From the NCBI GenBank assembly GCA_025936115.1, contig JAICTZ010000019.1, positions 62,001 to 126,000 on the forward strand: DNA of 64,000 nucleotides, read 5' to 3'. Position numbers and translations under genes: made by a program. The notes below the pieces were generated by a model. That model worked only from the letters and a program-made list of their open reading frames with translations, made no database searches and was not told where the DNA came from. Positions 1 to 8,269 of the stretch are shown here, in pieces (within the stretch, counting starts at the first letter, position 1; each line of letters opens with the position of its first letter). The DNA comes from Polyangiaceae bacterium. GTDB taxonomy: Bacteria; Myxococcota_A; Polyangia; Polyangiales; Polyangiaceae.

Positions 1-646
1 TGCGTCCAGCATGTGGACTTGCGCGTCCCGGTCGTCCCGGACGATGAGTCGTCGGTGCCGCCTTGACGCGGTGCCACCACCAAGCCCAATGGTCGTGGTA
101 GCGAATCGAGAAGTCGGCCTTGAAGGCGTGGCGCACGGCACGAGCAACGCCGGGGAAACGCCAGTCGTCCCCTCCGAGCACGGCGCCGAATCTGAGCTTC
201 GGGAGCCAGGCCGCAATGTCCATGCCTACCGCCTCGAACGTGTGGTCCCCGTCGAGCCAGACGAAGTCAACGGATCGCTCCTCGAAGGCCTCAGCTGCGG
301 CAGGGCTGCCCTGCGCGTGAAGCGACAGTGACAGGCCGCGCTCTTGGAGCGGACGCATGTTCGCTTCGAAAGCCGCCCGCAGCGTCCGCCCGTCCGGTGC
401 GAACGCATCCGGAGGCCAAATGTCCACGCAGTGCAGGGATATCTGCTTTCCGCTGCGCAGAATTTCGACACCTAGAAAAGCCGTCGATCGACCCTGATAA
501 CAGCCGACCTCTACGAAAGTCGCGCGATTAGGCGACTCTTCGACGGCTTGACGGTAGGCAGGCGCGAACTTGAACCAACCCTCGATACGCTCGAAGTAGT
601 GCTCGAGTTCCAGGCCCGAGCTCCGTTCGCTGTGGGCCGGCTCCAT
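1..646 (-). CDS. class I SAM-dependent methyltransferase (Methyltransf_24 type), 3' end outside the window
   Basis: The gene runs leftward off the window edge, so its C-terminus is missing. Starting from ATG at 646, the frame gives the SAM-binding motif I (FVEVGCYQGRS, residues about 36-46), then VDIW, and DFVWLDGDHTFEAV further on. This is the layout of the small O-/N-methyltransferases of the Methyltransf_24 group. The substrate cannot be told. It starts 11 bases after the upstream gene's stop, with AGG of a weak ribosome binding site just behind that stop, so the two are co-transcribed. Close to the left edge (about 85-55) the GC-rich third position moves from the annotated frame to the neighbouring minus-strand frame. 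That suggests a frameshift or a sequence error near the end of the gene. Family is clear; integrity of the 3' end is not. Confidence 0.72.
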   Translation of the reverse strand, partial: MEPAHSERSSGLELEHYFERIEGWFKFAPAYRQAVEESPNRATFVEVGCYQGRSTAFLGVEILRSGKQISLHCVDIWPPDAFAPDGRTLRAAFEANMRPLQERGLSLSLHAQGSPAAAEAFEERSVDFVWLDGDHTFEAVGMDIAAWLPKLRFGAVLGGDDWRFPGVARAVRHAFKADFSIRYHDHWAWWWHRVKAAPTTHRPGRPGRASPHAGR

Positions 647-657
647 GGAGCGCACCT

Positions 658-1371
658 TCAGGCGAACTGCCGCCGCGCGGTGTCGCTCCGCGCAGCGATG
701 ACACTCGGTCGGTAGACGGACGACTTCTCGAGCATGGCGAGAACTCGGCCGAGATTGAGCACGACGCTTCGGAGGTCCGAAGAACGAGCGGCGCTGCTCG
801 GACCGGCGGGCGAGACGGTCGCGCTCGCGTGCTCGAGCTCCTCCACGAGGTGCTGTAACTTAGCGATAACGCGTGCCTCGTCGTCCATCGAAGGTCTACC
901 GCGTCGTTCGCCCTGAGCACGTCGCTCGGAGACGACTCGCTGCCGGAGCTCCCGGACACTCCAGCGCTCTTGCTCCGCGCGTTCGAGGATTGCGCTGCGC
1001 TGATCCGCCTCCAACCTCAATACGGAAGCGATATGACTGGCGCTGATGTGACCGAACGTCCGGGCACAAGGTAAGTCCGCGACGGCAACATAGACGGCGA
1101 CGGCTTCGTTGAGGGCGGACCGGCAAAAAGGACAGTCGGTACGATTTGCCAACCGACGGATCGAATTGTTCTTGTTGCGCCTGCGATCGCGCCAGAGAGC
1201 GGGATTCCCGGAAAAAAACCGGGTCAAGATCAGCTCACCGATCGCGAGCGTTCGTTCGATCCCGCTGCGTCGCTCGATGCTCTTGAGCTCCTCGACGACG
1301 TGCTCGATGAGCTGCGAGTCAGGCAAGCGGGACGCCGCAAGCTCTAAACTCCCAAGTACGCTCCCCGACAC
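658..1371 (-). CDS. hypothetical protein with ParB/DUF1016-like helical region
   Basis: A 237-residue protein from a GTG at 1371, preceded five bases earlier by AGGA. A CPFC pair lies near residue 86. The stretch SHIASVLRLEADQR followed by RWSVRELRQRV (about residues 115-140) has the shape of the helical segment in DUF1016/YhcG-N proteins and the HTH-adjacent part of ParB/KorB-like proteins: a helix that senses or binds, then a W-S-V-R-E-L helix. The C-terminus is predicted helical and basic. It lies immediately upstream of the methyltransferase and forms an operon with it. A DNA- or chromosome-associated role is possible but not shown; it could equally be an uncharacterised lineage-specific protein. 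Coding status is supported by GC bias at the third position and the close downstream gene. Confidence 0.6.
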   Translation of the reverse strand: MSGSVLGSLELAASRLPDSQLIEHVVEELKSIERRSGIERTLAIGELILTRFFSGNPALWRDRRRNKNNSIRRLANRTDCPFCRSALNEAVAVYVAVADLPCARTFGHISASHIASVLRLEADQRSAILERAEQERWSVRELRQRVVSERRAQGERRGRPSMDDEARVIAKLQHLVEELEHASATVSPAGPSSAARSSDLRSVVLNLGRVLAMLEKSSVYRPSVIAARSDTARRQFA

Positions 1372-1737
1372 ACGTGCATCCTACCAGGCGCGTCATTGCT
1401 GTTCAAGCGATTTGTCGCCCACGTCAGACACGTTGCTGCGCGTGATGCGCACTTCGATCGCGTGCGCAGTGTAGAACGATTATTGCAACTCACGAGTGTG
1501 AGCGACGCGCGCGAGTTGCGGGCCCTGTGAATGGGACGATCATGAGTGTTTTCGGCAAGGCGCCCCCGCAGCCGCTGATGGTGCGCTTTGAATCGCCGTG
1601 CCGCGCGCATCTTCCAAATAGAACTGAAAATAGAGTCAGACCGTCCACCGCCTCTGAAACGATAGCGTCCGGCCATGCCTCGAACGGACAGTCAGCCGTC
1701 ACGTTGCCATTCGTGGGAACGCTGAGCGCGTGCTGAC
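1372..1737. other. intergenic stretch without a convincing gene
   Basis: These 366 bases lie between two minus-strand genes and are visibly less GC-rich than their surroundings. A minus-strand frame from TTG at 1741 to 1490 overlaps the stop of the LysR gene and has moderate third-position GC in its first 40 codons, but it resembles nothing I know and has no ribosome binding site. No RNA gene, repeat or mobile element is seen. It may be the remnant of a decayed gene. Confidence 0.4.
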
Positions 1738-2631
1738 TCAACCGCTCGACGCCTCGCCGAGCTCGGCGAGCACGAAGTCACGGAACACCGCCGCACGGCG
1801 CGGCAAGTAGCGACTCGACGGATACACGAGGTGCCAGGCGCCGCGCAGACCGACCCGATCCGGAAGGACGCGCGCGAGCTCGCCGCGCGCGACGCTCGCT
1901 TGCGTGATGAATTGCGGCATCAACGCGATCCCGACGCCCCGCAGCGTCGCTTGGTGCACGAACGCAAAATCGTCAGCGCTGATGGGTCCGTGCACATCGA
2001 CGGCCTCCTCACCGGCAGGGCCCGTGAGCGTCCAGCGGGCCCGACCTTGATCGGCGCGGAACATCACGCACTCGTGTGCGGCGAGGTCCGCCACGCGCTC
2101 GGGTACGCCGCATCGCGCGAGGTAACTCGGCGCGGCGTACAGAGCGCCGTCACGCGTCAGGAGTCGTCGCGCCACGAGCGAGGAGTCGGCAACCTTCGAC
2201 GCGCGGAACGCGAAGTCGATGCCTTCGGCGATCAGGTCGACGACGCGCGAAGTGAGCATGCATTCAACGTGCAGGGCCGGATGCCGCTCCACGAAGCGCG
2301 CGATGAGCGGCGCCAAGATCCCGGCGCCGGCGTCGGCGGGTGCCGTCACGCGAACCGTGCCGCGCAGCGAGGACTGCAAGTCCGAGACGGCCGCCTCCGC
2401 GTCTTCGAGTCCCGCGAGCGCGCGCGAAGCGCGGTCGTAAAAGACGCGACCCGCCTCCGTGAGCTCGACCTTGCGAGTCGAGCGCTGGAGCAGGCGCACA
2501 CCGAGCTCCTCTTCGAGTAACGCCACGGAGCGGCTGACCGAGGACTTCGGCACGCGCAGGGTGCGGGCCGCAGCCGTGAAACCGCCGTCTTCCACGACCC
2601 GGGCGAAGGTCTGAGCGCGGTTCAAATCCAT
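1738..2631 (-). CDS. LysR-family transcriptional regulator
   Basis: A 297-residue regulator of normal LysR length. Residues 1-60 form the winged helix-turn-helix (MDLNRAQTFARVVEDGGF, then AAARTLRVPKSSVSRSV and LGVRLLQRSTR). The rest is the periplasmic-binding-protein-like effector domain. The start at 2631 is preferred over a TTG 12 codons upstream because the family begins with MDLN/MDxL at this point. It is transcribed divergently from yceI and shares a 120-base intergenic region containing a dyad with LysR-box spacing, so yceI is its most likely target. LysR proteins of this CrgA/DsdC-like branch usually bind small aromatic or redox-related effectors; the effector here is unknown. Confidence 0.93.
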   Translation of the reverse strand: MDLNRAQTFARVVEDGGFTAAARTLRVPKSSVSRSVALLEEELGVRLLQRSTRKVELTEAGRVFYDRASRALAGLEDAEAAVSDLQSSLRGTVRVTAPADAGAGILAPLIARFVERHPALHVECMLTSRVVDLIAEGIDFAFRASKVADSSLVARRLLTRDGALYAAPSYLARCGVPERVADLAAHECVMFRADQGRARWTLTGPAGEEAVDVHGPISADDFAFVHQATLRGVGIALMPQFITQASVARGELARVLPDRVGLRGAWHLVYPSSRYLPRRAAVFRDFVLAELGEASSG

Positions 2632-2652
2632 TGTTCCGATTTTGACAACAGT

Positions 2653-2667
2653 TTGTTCGCAAAACAA
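2653..2667. promoter_or_regulatory. probable LysR-type operator in the lysR-yceI divergent region
   Basis: TTGTT and AACAA form a perfect 5-bp dyad around a five-base centre; within it T2654 and A2666 keep the T-N11-A spacing of LysR boxes. A second, wider dyad (GTTCAA at 2674-2679, TTGAAC at 2703-2708) lies on the yceI side. The local sequence is AT-richer than its surroundings, as expected for a promoter. Confidence 0.45.
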
Positions 2668-2751
2668 CCGCTAGTTCAACCGGGCGCAACGACCCAGATT
2701 GTTTGAACCGGACGCCAGAAACTCAACGCGCCCCCCGAAGGAGCAATAGCG

Positions 2752-3339
2752 ATGACCCTCAGCAGCACCACGACCACCCCCACCACCTCCACCCGCAACC
2801 CGGCTCAGAAGTCAGCGGGCACCTTCGCCCTCGACGCGTCCCATTCGCACGTCGGTTTCGCGGTGCGCCACATGATGGTGAGCAACGTGCGCGGCGAGTT
2901 CACGAAGCTCGCGGGCACCGTGACGTACGACCCCGAGCAGCCGGAAGCGACCCGCGTCGAAGTGAACATCGACGTGGCTTCTTTGAACACGCGCGAGGAG
3001 AAACGCGACGCCCACCTGCGGAGCGCCGACTTCTTCGACGCGGAGAACTTCCCGCAGATCACGTTCGTTTCGAAGAGCGCGCGCCGCCACGGCGACGGCC
3101 TCGAAGTCGTCGGTGAACTCACGATTCACGGCACCGCGCGCGAGGTGAAGCTCGCTGTCGAAGACATCACGGCCGAGCACACGGATCCCTGGGGTCAGAA
3201 GCGCATCGGCGCCTCGGCACGGACCAAGATCCGCCGGTCGGATTTCGGAATGCGCTGGAACGCCGCGCTCGAGGCGGGCGGCGTGCTCGTGGGCGACGAA
3301 ATCTCGATCGAGCTCGAGGTCGAGCTGATCAGGCAGTAA
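2752..3339 (+). CDS. yceI: YceI-family lipocalin-like protein
   Basis: A 195-residue protein with the complete YceI fold: the FALDASHSHVGFAVRHMMVS opening strand (about residues 24-43), DVASLNTREEKRDAHLRSADFFDAENFP in the middle, GELTIHGTAREVKL, and the closing DFGMRWNAALE region. YceI proteins are beta-barrels that bind isoprenoid or fatty-amide ligands and are linked to acid, osmotic or oxidative stress. The E. coli protein is periplasmic, but this one begins with a Ser/Thr-rich stretch rather than a signal peptide and is probably cytoplasmic. AAGGAG at 2738-2743 is a strong ribosome binding site and fixes the start. It is divergent from the LysR gene, its likely regulator. Confidence 0.95.
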   Translation: MTLSSTTTTPTTSTRNPAQKSAGTFALDASHSHVGFAVRHMMVSNVRGEFTKLAGTVTYDPEQPEATRVEVNIDVASLNTREEKRDAHLRSADFFDAENFPQITFVSKSARRHGDGLEVVGELTIHGTAREVKLAVEDITAEHTDPWGQKRIGASARTKIRRSDFGMRWNAALEAGGVLVGDEISIELEVELIRQ

Positions 3340-3373
3340 AACCGCGATCCGGGCGTAGAGTTGTCGTAAAATC

Positions 3374-3401
3374 CGGGGCCGGTGCTAGAAGGCCGGCCCC
3401 G
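3374..3401 (+). promoter_or_regulatory. GC-rich hairpin around the ribosome binding site of the HD gene
   Basis: CGGGGCCGG (3374-3382) pairs perfectly with CCGGCCCCG (3393-3401). The ten-base loop carries AGAAGG, the only ribosome-binding-site candidate for the gene starting at 3404. It may control translation, or act as a T-less terminator for yceI. Confidence 0.4.
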
Positions 3402-3403
3402 CG

Positions 3404-4345
<942 letters not shown>

Positions 4346-4366
4346 CCTCGGGGCTCGTTTTCGCGG

Positions 4367-5851
4367 TCAGTGCGCCGCGCCGCCCTTCACGGGGCCGACG
4401 AGCGGCGGGCCGTAGACCAAGTCGTGGCGCAGCGCGAGGAGTGACGGCTCGTCATCGAAGTGGAGCTCACCTTTGCGATCGACCGTGACGCCGAGGCTGT
4501 GAAATAAGGCCGGTAGGTCGACCGGAGAGCCGGCGGTCAGGTGCGCCGCTTCGAGCTCGGACAGAATGGGAGCGTAGAGTGCACGATCGGTGACCTCCGT
4601 CACGCGCGCAAGCGACCACACCTCCGATGCAGCTCCGCCCTCGGCGAGCACCGCGCGCAAGCCGTCTTCGAGACCGACGAGCCCGCCCGATAGCGTGCGC
4701 GCCCGCACGTCGGCGAGCAGACAGAAGAGCCCGCCGCCCCAGTACATATCGGGATAGCGCCCGGGGTGCTCGAGTCCGCGCCGCGTCATCGCCTCGAGAC
4801 CGCGCGGCATGTTCGTCACGAACTCGCGCCACACCTCGGCTTCGCTCCGCCAGCCGAGTCGCGCGCGAATCAGCGGCTCGAAGTACGTGGCGAGCCCTTC
4901 GTCGTACCACTTGCCCTCGCCTACGAACGACGGCGTGCCCGCGTGAAAGAGCTCGTGCACGAGCACCCAGTCCTCGGTGAGCTCACGCGGCGCCGTGTGC
5001 TCGCCGAGGAGCACGATCACGCCCGGAGCGGTGGCGGGCAGCATTTTTCCGAAGGGAATGCCGTGCCGCCCCGACAAGGGACCGAGCACGACGAGCGTGC
5101 GGGACGCCGGCGGGCGCTGGAAAAAATCGGCGACACCCCGTGCGGCGGTCGTCACCCAGCGTGCCAGCTCGTCGGCCGTGAGATCGAGGCGACCGTCGAG
5201 GAGCACGAGACGCACGCTCGCGCCTGGAATGGATAGATCACGTGCTTCACGCGCGCCGAACGTCGTGAAGGTCGCGACCCTGAGCTCGTGCGATAAAATC
5301 GTGTAGGCGTCGCCCGAGCGCCGCAACCCCGACTCGATGGCTGGCGAGTCGAAGTGCACCGTGATGGGTACGTCGTCCTGTTCGGGCGACGGACGCAGCA
5401 GAAAACTCGACGCCGGCGCGACGAGCGAGCTGCCGAAGCGGCGCGCTACGTCGATGTCGTCTTCGCGCTGCGCCAGGCCGTCGAGATCGACCGTGTAGGT
5501 GAGCTCGGCGACGCCGGGCGCTACGCGCGTCGCGGCGTGGATTGCCGTGGGTTCCGTCGTGGGCGTCGCGGTGACGAACGGCACGGCCCGCGCCTCGGTG
5601 GAGGCGAAGCCGTTCACGCCGCCGCCCTCACAGCGCGCCGTCACGTGCACGACGTACGGCGGTTCAGCCGGCGCCGACACGTGATAGTCGCACGCGGTGC
5701 GTGGCGCCGCAGCCTTGCCCGACGCTGCCGCCCCTGCTTTTCCTTGCGAGCTCCCGGCTCTGCCCCCGGGCGCACTCGAACGGAGTCTTGCATCGCGCTC
5801 CGCGCCGCAGCCGATGCCGCCAAGTAGCGCGATGACGAGCAACGCGCGCAC
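4367..5851 (-). CDS. exported lipoprotein metallopeptidase (gluzincin, HExxH)
   Basis: 494 residues from a GTG two bases after the stop of the ABC1 kinase gene. A longer open frame extends upstream, but it only shadows that kinase gene. The N-terminus is a lipoprotein signal: VRALLVIALLGGIGC with the lipobox cysteine at residue 15, followed by an Ala/Gly/Ser-rich linker to about 50. The zinc site is HELFH at 299-303, and WYDEGLATYFE (315-325) supplies the third ligand E318. This arrangement resembles the M61 glycyl-aminopeptidase and peptidase MA families, with a beta-rich N-terminal domain before the catalytic domain. It is expected on the outer face of the cell envelope. The close coupling with an ABC1 kinase suggests a shared transcript. 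Confidence 0.85.
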   Translation of the reverse strand: MRALLVIALLGGIGCGAERDARLRSSAPGGRAGSSQGKAGAAASGKAAAPRTACDYHVSAPAEPPYVVHVTARCEGGGVNGFASTEARAVPFVTATPTTEPTAIHAATRVAPGVAELTYTVDLDGLAQREDDIDVARRFGSSLVAPASSFLLRPSPEQDDVPITVHFDSPAIESGLRRSGDAYTILSHELRVATFTTFGAREARDLSIPGASVRLVLLDGRLDLTADELARWVTTAARGVADFFQRPPASRTLVVLGPLSGRHGIPFGKMLPATAPGVIVLLGEHTAPRELTEDWVLVHELFHAGTPSFVGEGKWYDEGLATYFEPLIRARLGWRSEAEVWREFVTNMPRGLEAMTRRGLEHPGRYPDMYWGGGLFCLLADVRARTLSGGLVGLEDGLRAVLAEGGAASEVWSLARVTEVTDRALYAPILSELEAAHLTAGSPVDLPALFHSLGVTVDRKGELHFDDEPSLLALRHDLVYGPPLVGPVKGGAAH

Positions 5852-5853
5852 GA

Positions 5854-7185
5854 CTAGGCGGACGGGCTCGGCGGAGCGGCTTCGCGAAAGCCACCCGCGA
5901 GCGCGCGCGACGCGTACGGCAAAACGAGCCCCGGCAAACCGACGCGCGGCGCCAGATGCCCCGCGAGCCCGAACAACAGAATCAGCGTGCGCTCGACGTA
6001 AAAGTAGCCGTCCGGATACTCGACGCTCTTCATCACCGCGCGCAAGCGCCCGCGTACTTGCCGGAACCCCGACAGCTTCTCCATCGCGTCGCGATCGAGC
6101 CGCGAAAAATCGTTGATCTTCGTGCCCGAGAGCACCTTCAAATACTCGTGACCGACGGCCTTCAAGAGCTCGCGATCGCCGTTGGCCGAGACGAAACCCA
6201 TGCGCTCCACGCCCGCGAGCACGAGCTCGTCGTTGTGCGTGAGCACACCCTTGACGACCATCGTCATGCCGTCCGCGAGCGAGGGCGTAACTTCCTCGAC
6301 GGCTCCGAAATCCAAAATCACGAGCGTCGGCCCAGGCCGCACCAAGAAATTGCCGGGGTGCGGATCGGCGTGGAACACGCGTTGCCGTAGCAGCATCTCG
6401 AAGTAGCACTCGATGAGTAGCTTGCCGATTGCCTCCGGTTCGATGCCGGCCGCCTTCTGGCCCTCGATGTCGTTGATCTTCATGCCCTCTTCGAATGACA
6501 TCGAGAGCACACCGCCCTGCGTGAGCTCGGGCATGATCGTGGGAATCGCGACGTCGGTGCGACCGGCAAAGATGGCCCGGATGCGCTCCATGTTTTGTCG
6601 CTCGTGCGCGTAGTCGGTCTCGCGCGCGAGCATGGCCTGCAGCTGATCGAGCATGCGCTCGACACGTCCGATCGGCATCAGCAGACGGATCACGGGCATG
6701 ACCGAACGGAGCACGGCCAGATCGGCGGCGATCAGCCGCTCGATGTTCGGATAGAGCACCTTCACGGCGAGCGCGCGACCGTCGCGCGAGGTGGCGCGAT
6801 GCACTTGCGCGAGCGACGCCGCTGCGATGGGCTCGCGCTCGAAACTCCCGAACCGAGCGAGCGGATCGGAACCGAACGCTTCGCGCAGGCGACCTTGGAT
6901 TTCCTCGAACGGACGCGGCGGGACCTTGTCCTGCAGCTCTTCGAGCGCTTCGGAAAACGCGGGCGGCAGAAACGTGCCCGTGACACCGAGCACTTGCCCC
7001 ATTTTGATGAACACGCCGCGGAGCGACGAGAAGCCGCGCGCGAGCCGGCGCGCGTTCTTCTTGTGGGCTGCCTCGAACAGGCGCTCCCGCCGCGCCTTGC
7101 CGGCGACGAGGGACAGCGCGTAGGTGAGCCCGTAGGACGCGAAGATCGTCCAGAACAGCATCAGGGCGCGCAGTGAACGGACCAC
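5854..7185 (-). CDS. ABC1/AarF/UbiB-family atypical kinase
   Basis: 443 residues, usual for the family. The diagnostic N-terminal KxGQ motif is KMGQ (61-64), the alanine-rich nucleotide loop is AAAS (121-124), and the ATP lysine is K142 in LAVKVLYP. The catalytic section reads HADPHPGNFLV and the metal-binding aspartate lies in LDFGAVEE. ABC1 kinases (UbiB, ADCK, Coq8) support quinone biosynthesis and lipid homeostasis, probably as ATPases acting on membrane-bound lipid precursors. An N-terminal hydrophobic stretch (about 8-28) suggests membrane contact. It is the first gene of a two-gene unit with the lipoprotein peptidase and lies 122 bases downstream of leuD. Its specific lipid partner is not evident. 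Confidence 0.93.
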   Translation of the reverse strand: MVRSLRALMLFWTIFASYGLTYALSLVAGKARRERLFEAAHKKNARRLARGFSSLRGVFIKMGQVLGVTGTFLPPAFSEALEELQDKVPPRPFEEIQGRLREAFGSDPLARFGSFEREPIAAASLAQVHRATSRDGRALAVKVLYPNIERLIAADLAVLRSVMPVIRLLMPIGRVERMLDQLQAMLARETDYAHERQNMERIRAIFAGRTDVAIPTIMPELTQGGVLSMSFEEGMKINDIEGQKAAGIEPEAIGKLLIECYFEMLLRQRVFHADPHPGNFLVRPGPTLVILDFGAVEEVTPSLADGMTMVVKGVLTHNDELVLAGVERMGFVSANGDRELLKAVGHEYLKVLSGTKINDFSRLDRDAMEKLSGFRQVRGRLRAVMKSVEYPDGYFYVERTLILLFGLAGHLAPRVGLPGLVLPYASRALAGGFREAAPPSPSA

Positions 7186-7307
7186 GACGCTAGCCTACAC
7201 CCTGCGCCCGCCATTGGCGGCATGCGCCAGGTCCGGCCGCGCCCGCCAGAACGCTCGGCGCCGAGCCTGTGAGGTGCAAGCGGCCCCGCGAGGAGCGGCC
7301 GTTCGGG

Positions 7308-7910
7308 TCAGAACGTGAGGTACGGGAGGTCGGCCGCGACTTTTCGCGTCGCCTCGGCGCCAGCGAGCAGCTGCGCGATGGGGTCCCACTCGCCGTTCAC
7401 GAGCGCGTCGCGTGCGGCAGGCTTGATGCTGGAGCGCACCGTCAGGTTGCCGGCGCTCACCGTACCCGCCACGAGATCGATCGTCACGGGCACGCTCGGC
7501 TGCGCCTCGATGACGCGCGCGAGCGCCTCCACGTCCTCATGCGAGACCGACACGCACGGCATGCCGAGCGTCGTCGAGTTCCCGAAGAAGATTTCAGCGA
7601 AACTCTCCGCGACCACCGCGCGAATCCCGTGCTTCGCGAGCGCTTGCGGCGCGTGCTCGCGCGACGAGCCACAACCGAAATTCGCGTTCGAGAGCAGAAT
7701 GCTCGCTCCGGCGAAGCGCGGATCGTCGAGCGGGTGCCCTTTCTTCGCGCCGTTCTCGTCGACGCGCGCGTCGTGGAACAAGTAGGCGCCGAGCCCGTCG
7801 AAGGTCACGCACTTCATGAAGCGCGCCGGGATGATGCGATCGGTGTCGATGTCGGAGCCCGGGACGTAGAGGGCGGTGCCGGTGATTTGAGTAATTTTTG
7901 CGAGGGCCAT
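7308..7910 (-). CDS. leuD: 3-isopropylmalate dehydratase small subunit
   Basis: 200 residues, full length. It contains the swivel-domain hallmarks: GSDIDTDRIIPARFMKC near the N-terminus and NFGCGSSREHAPQAL in the centre, where the serine and arginine contact the substrate. With LeuC it isomerises 2-isopropylmalate to 3-isopropylmalate in leucine synthesis. leuC lies upstream on the same strand, but about 360 bases separate the genes, far more than the few bases usual for leuCD. That spacer is filled by repeats (described separately), so co-transcription is likely but not assured. Confidence 0.97.
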   Translation of the reverse strand: MALAKITQITGTALYVPGSDIDTDRIIPARFMKCVTFDGLGAYLFHDARVDENGAKKGHPLDDPRFAGASILLSNANFGCGSSREHAPQALAKHGIRAVVAESFAEIFFGNSTTLGMPCVSVSHEDVEALARVIEAQPSVPVTIDLVAGTVSAGNLTVRSSIKPAARDALVNGEWDPIAQLLAGAEATRKVAADLPYLTF

Positions 7911-8049
7911 GAGGTTTTGTCTTGCTGAGTGAGTGTCGCGCGCCGTTTTGTTTTGTGTTCGCGTTGCTTCGAACTTTGGCGACCTTCGTGACCTGAGAGG
8001 AACACCGCGCTGGGTTCGCCAGCTCTCGTGTTGGGTGGGGTCTCAGTGG

Positions 8050-8110
8050 GCGATCGTGATCTGGTCTTCCAAGACCCTTGGGGTCGTCGTGGCTGGGGCT
8101 TTGCCCCAGC
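8050..8110. repeat. dispersed two-hairpin element, copy A
   Basis: The sequence opens with GATCGTGATCTGGTC. Hairpin 1 is GGTCTT-CC-AAGACC (8063-8076). After a GGTCGTCG spacer, hairpin 2 is GCTGGGGC-TTT-GCCCCAGC (8092-8110). A second copy at 25024-25086 has the same order, spacing and loop sizes, with compensated base changes in both stems. Relative to the genes around it, copy A lies antisense to leuCD. Confidence 0.7.
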
Positions 8111-8130
8111 GCGCGACGTTGGCTCAACAA

Positions 8131-8266
8131 TTCGTCAGAGGGACGCTTTCGTCAGAGAGCGCTTTCGTCAGAGGAACTCTTTCGTCAGGGGACGCTCTCG
8201 TCAGAGAGCGCTTTCGTCAGAGGAACTCTTTCGTCAGGGGGCTCTTTCGTCAGGGGGCTCTTTCGT
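8131..8266. repeat. tandem array of 16-17 bp units (TTCGTCAG...)
   Basis: Eight consecutive units begin TTCGTCAG (once CTCGTCAG) at 8131, 8148, 8164, 8181, 8197, 8213, 8230 and 8246, with a partial ninth at 8262. Unit tails fall into a few types (AGAGCGCT, AGGAACTCT, GGGGCTCT, GGGACGCT). Segment 8141-8189 is repeated with one change at 8190-8238, so growth by a 49-bp block duplication is visible. The array abuts the 3' end of leuC. The unspaced units exclude a CRISPR array. Confidence 0.9.
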
Positions 8267-8269
8267 TTT

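Larger units (their letters stand above)
7911..8269. other. long leuC-leuD spacer made of repeats
   Basis: The 359-base interval between leuC and leuD has no credible coding frame. From leuC toward leuD it holds a tandem array of 16-17 bp units (8131-8266), a two-hairpin dispersed element (8050-8110), and about 140 bases (7911-8049) in which I see nothing but the upstream region of leuD. Confidence 0.8.

Noticed and set aside
1490-1741. Small minus-strand gene starting at TTG 1741
   Set aside because: No ribosome binding site, no recognisable family and falling third-position GC along its length; kept only as a note on the gap.
4367-6409. A 680-codon peptidase starting at 6409
   Set aside because: The first 186 codons lie inside the ABC1 kinase gene in another frame and look like Arg-rich shadow; a lipoprotein signal begins exactly at GTG 5851.
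8131-8266. CRISPR array
   Set aside because: The repeated units follow each other without unique spacers, are 16-17 bp and are imperfect; no cas gene is in the window.
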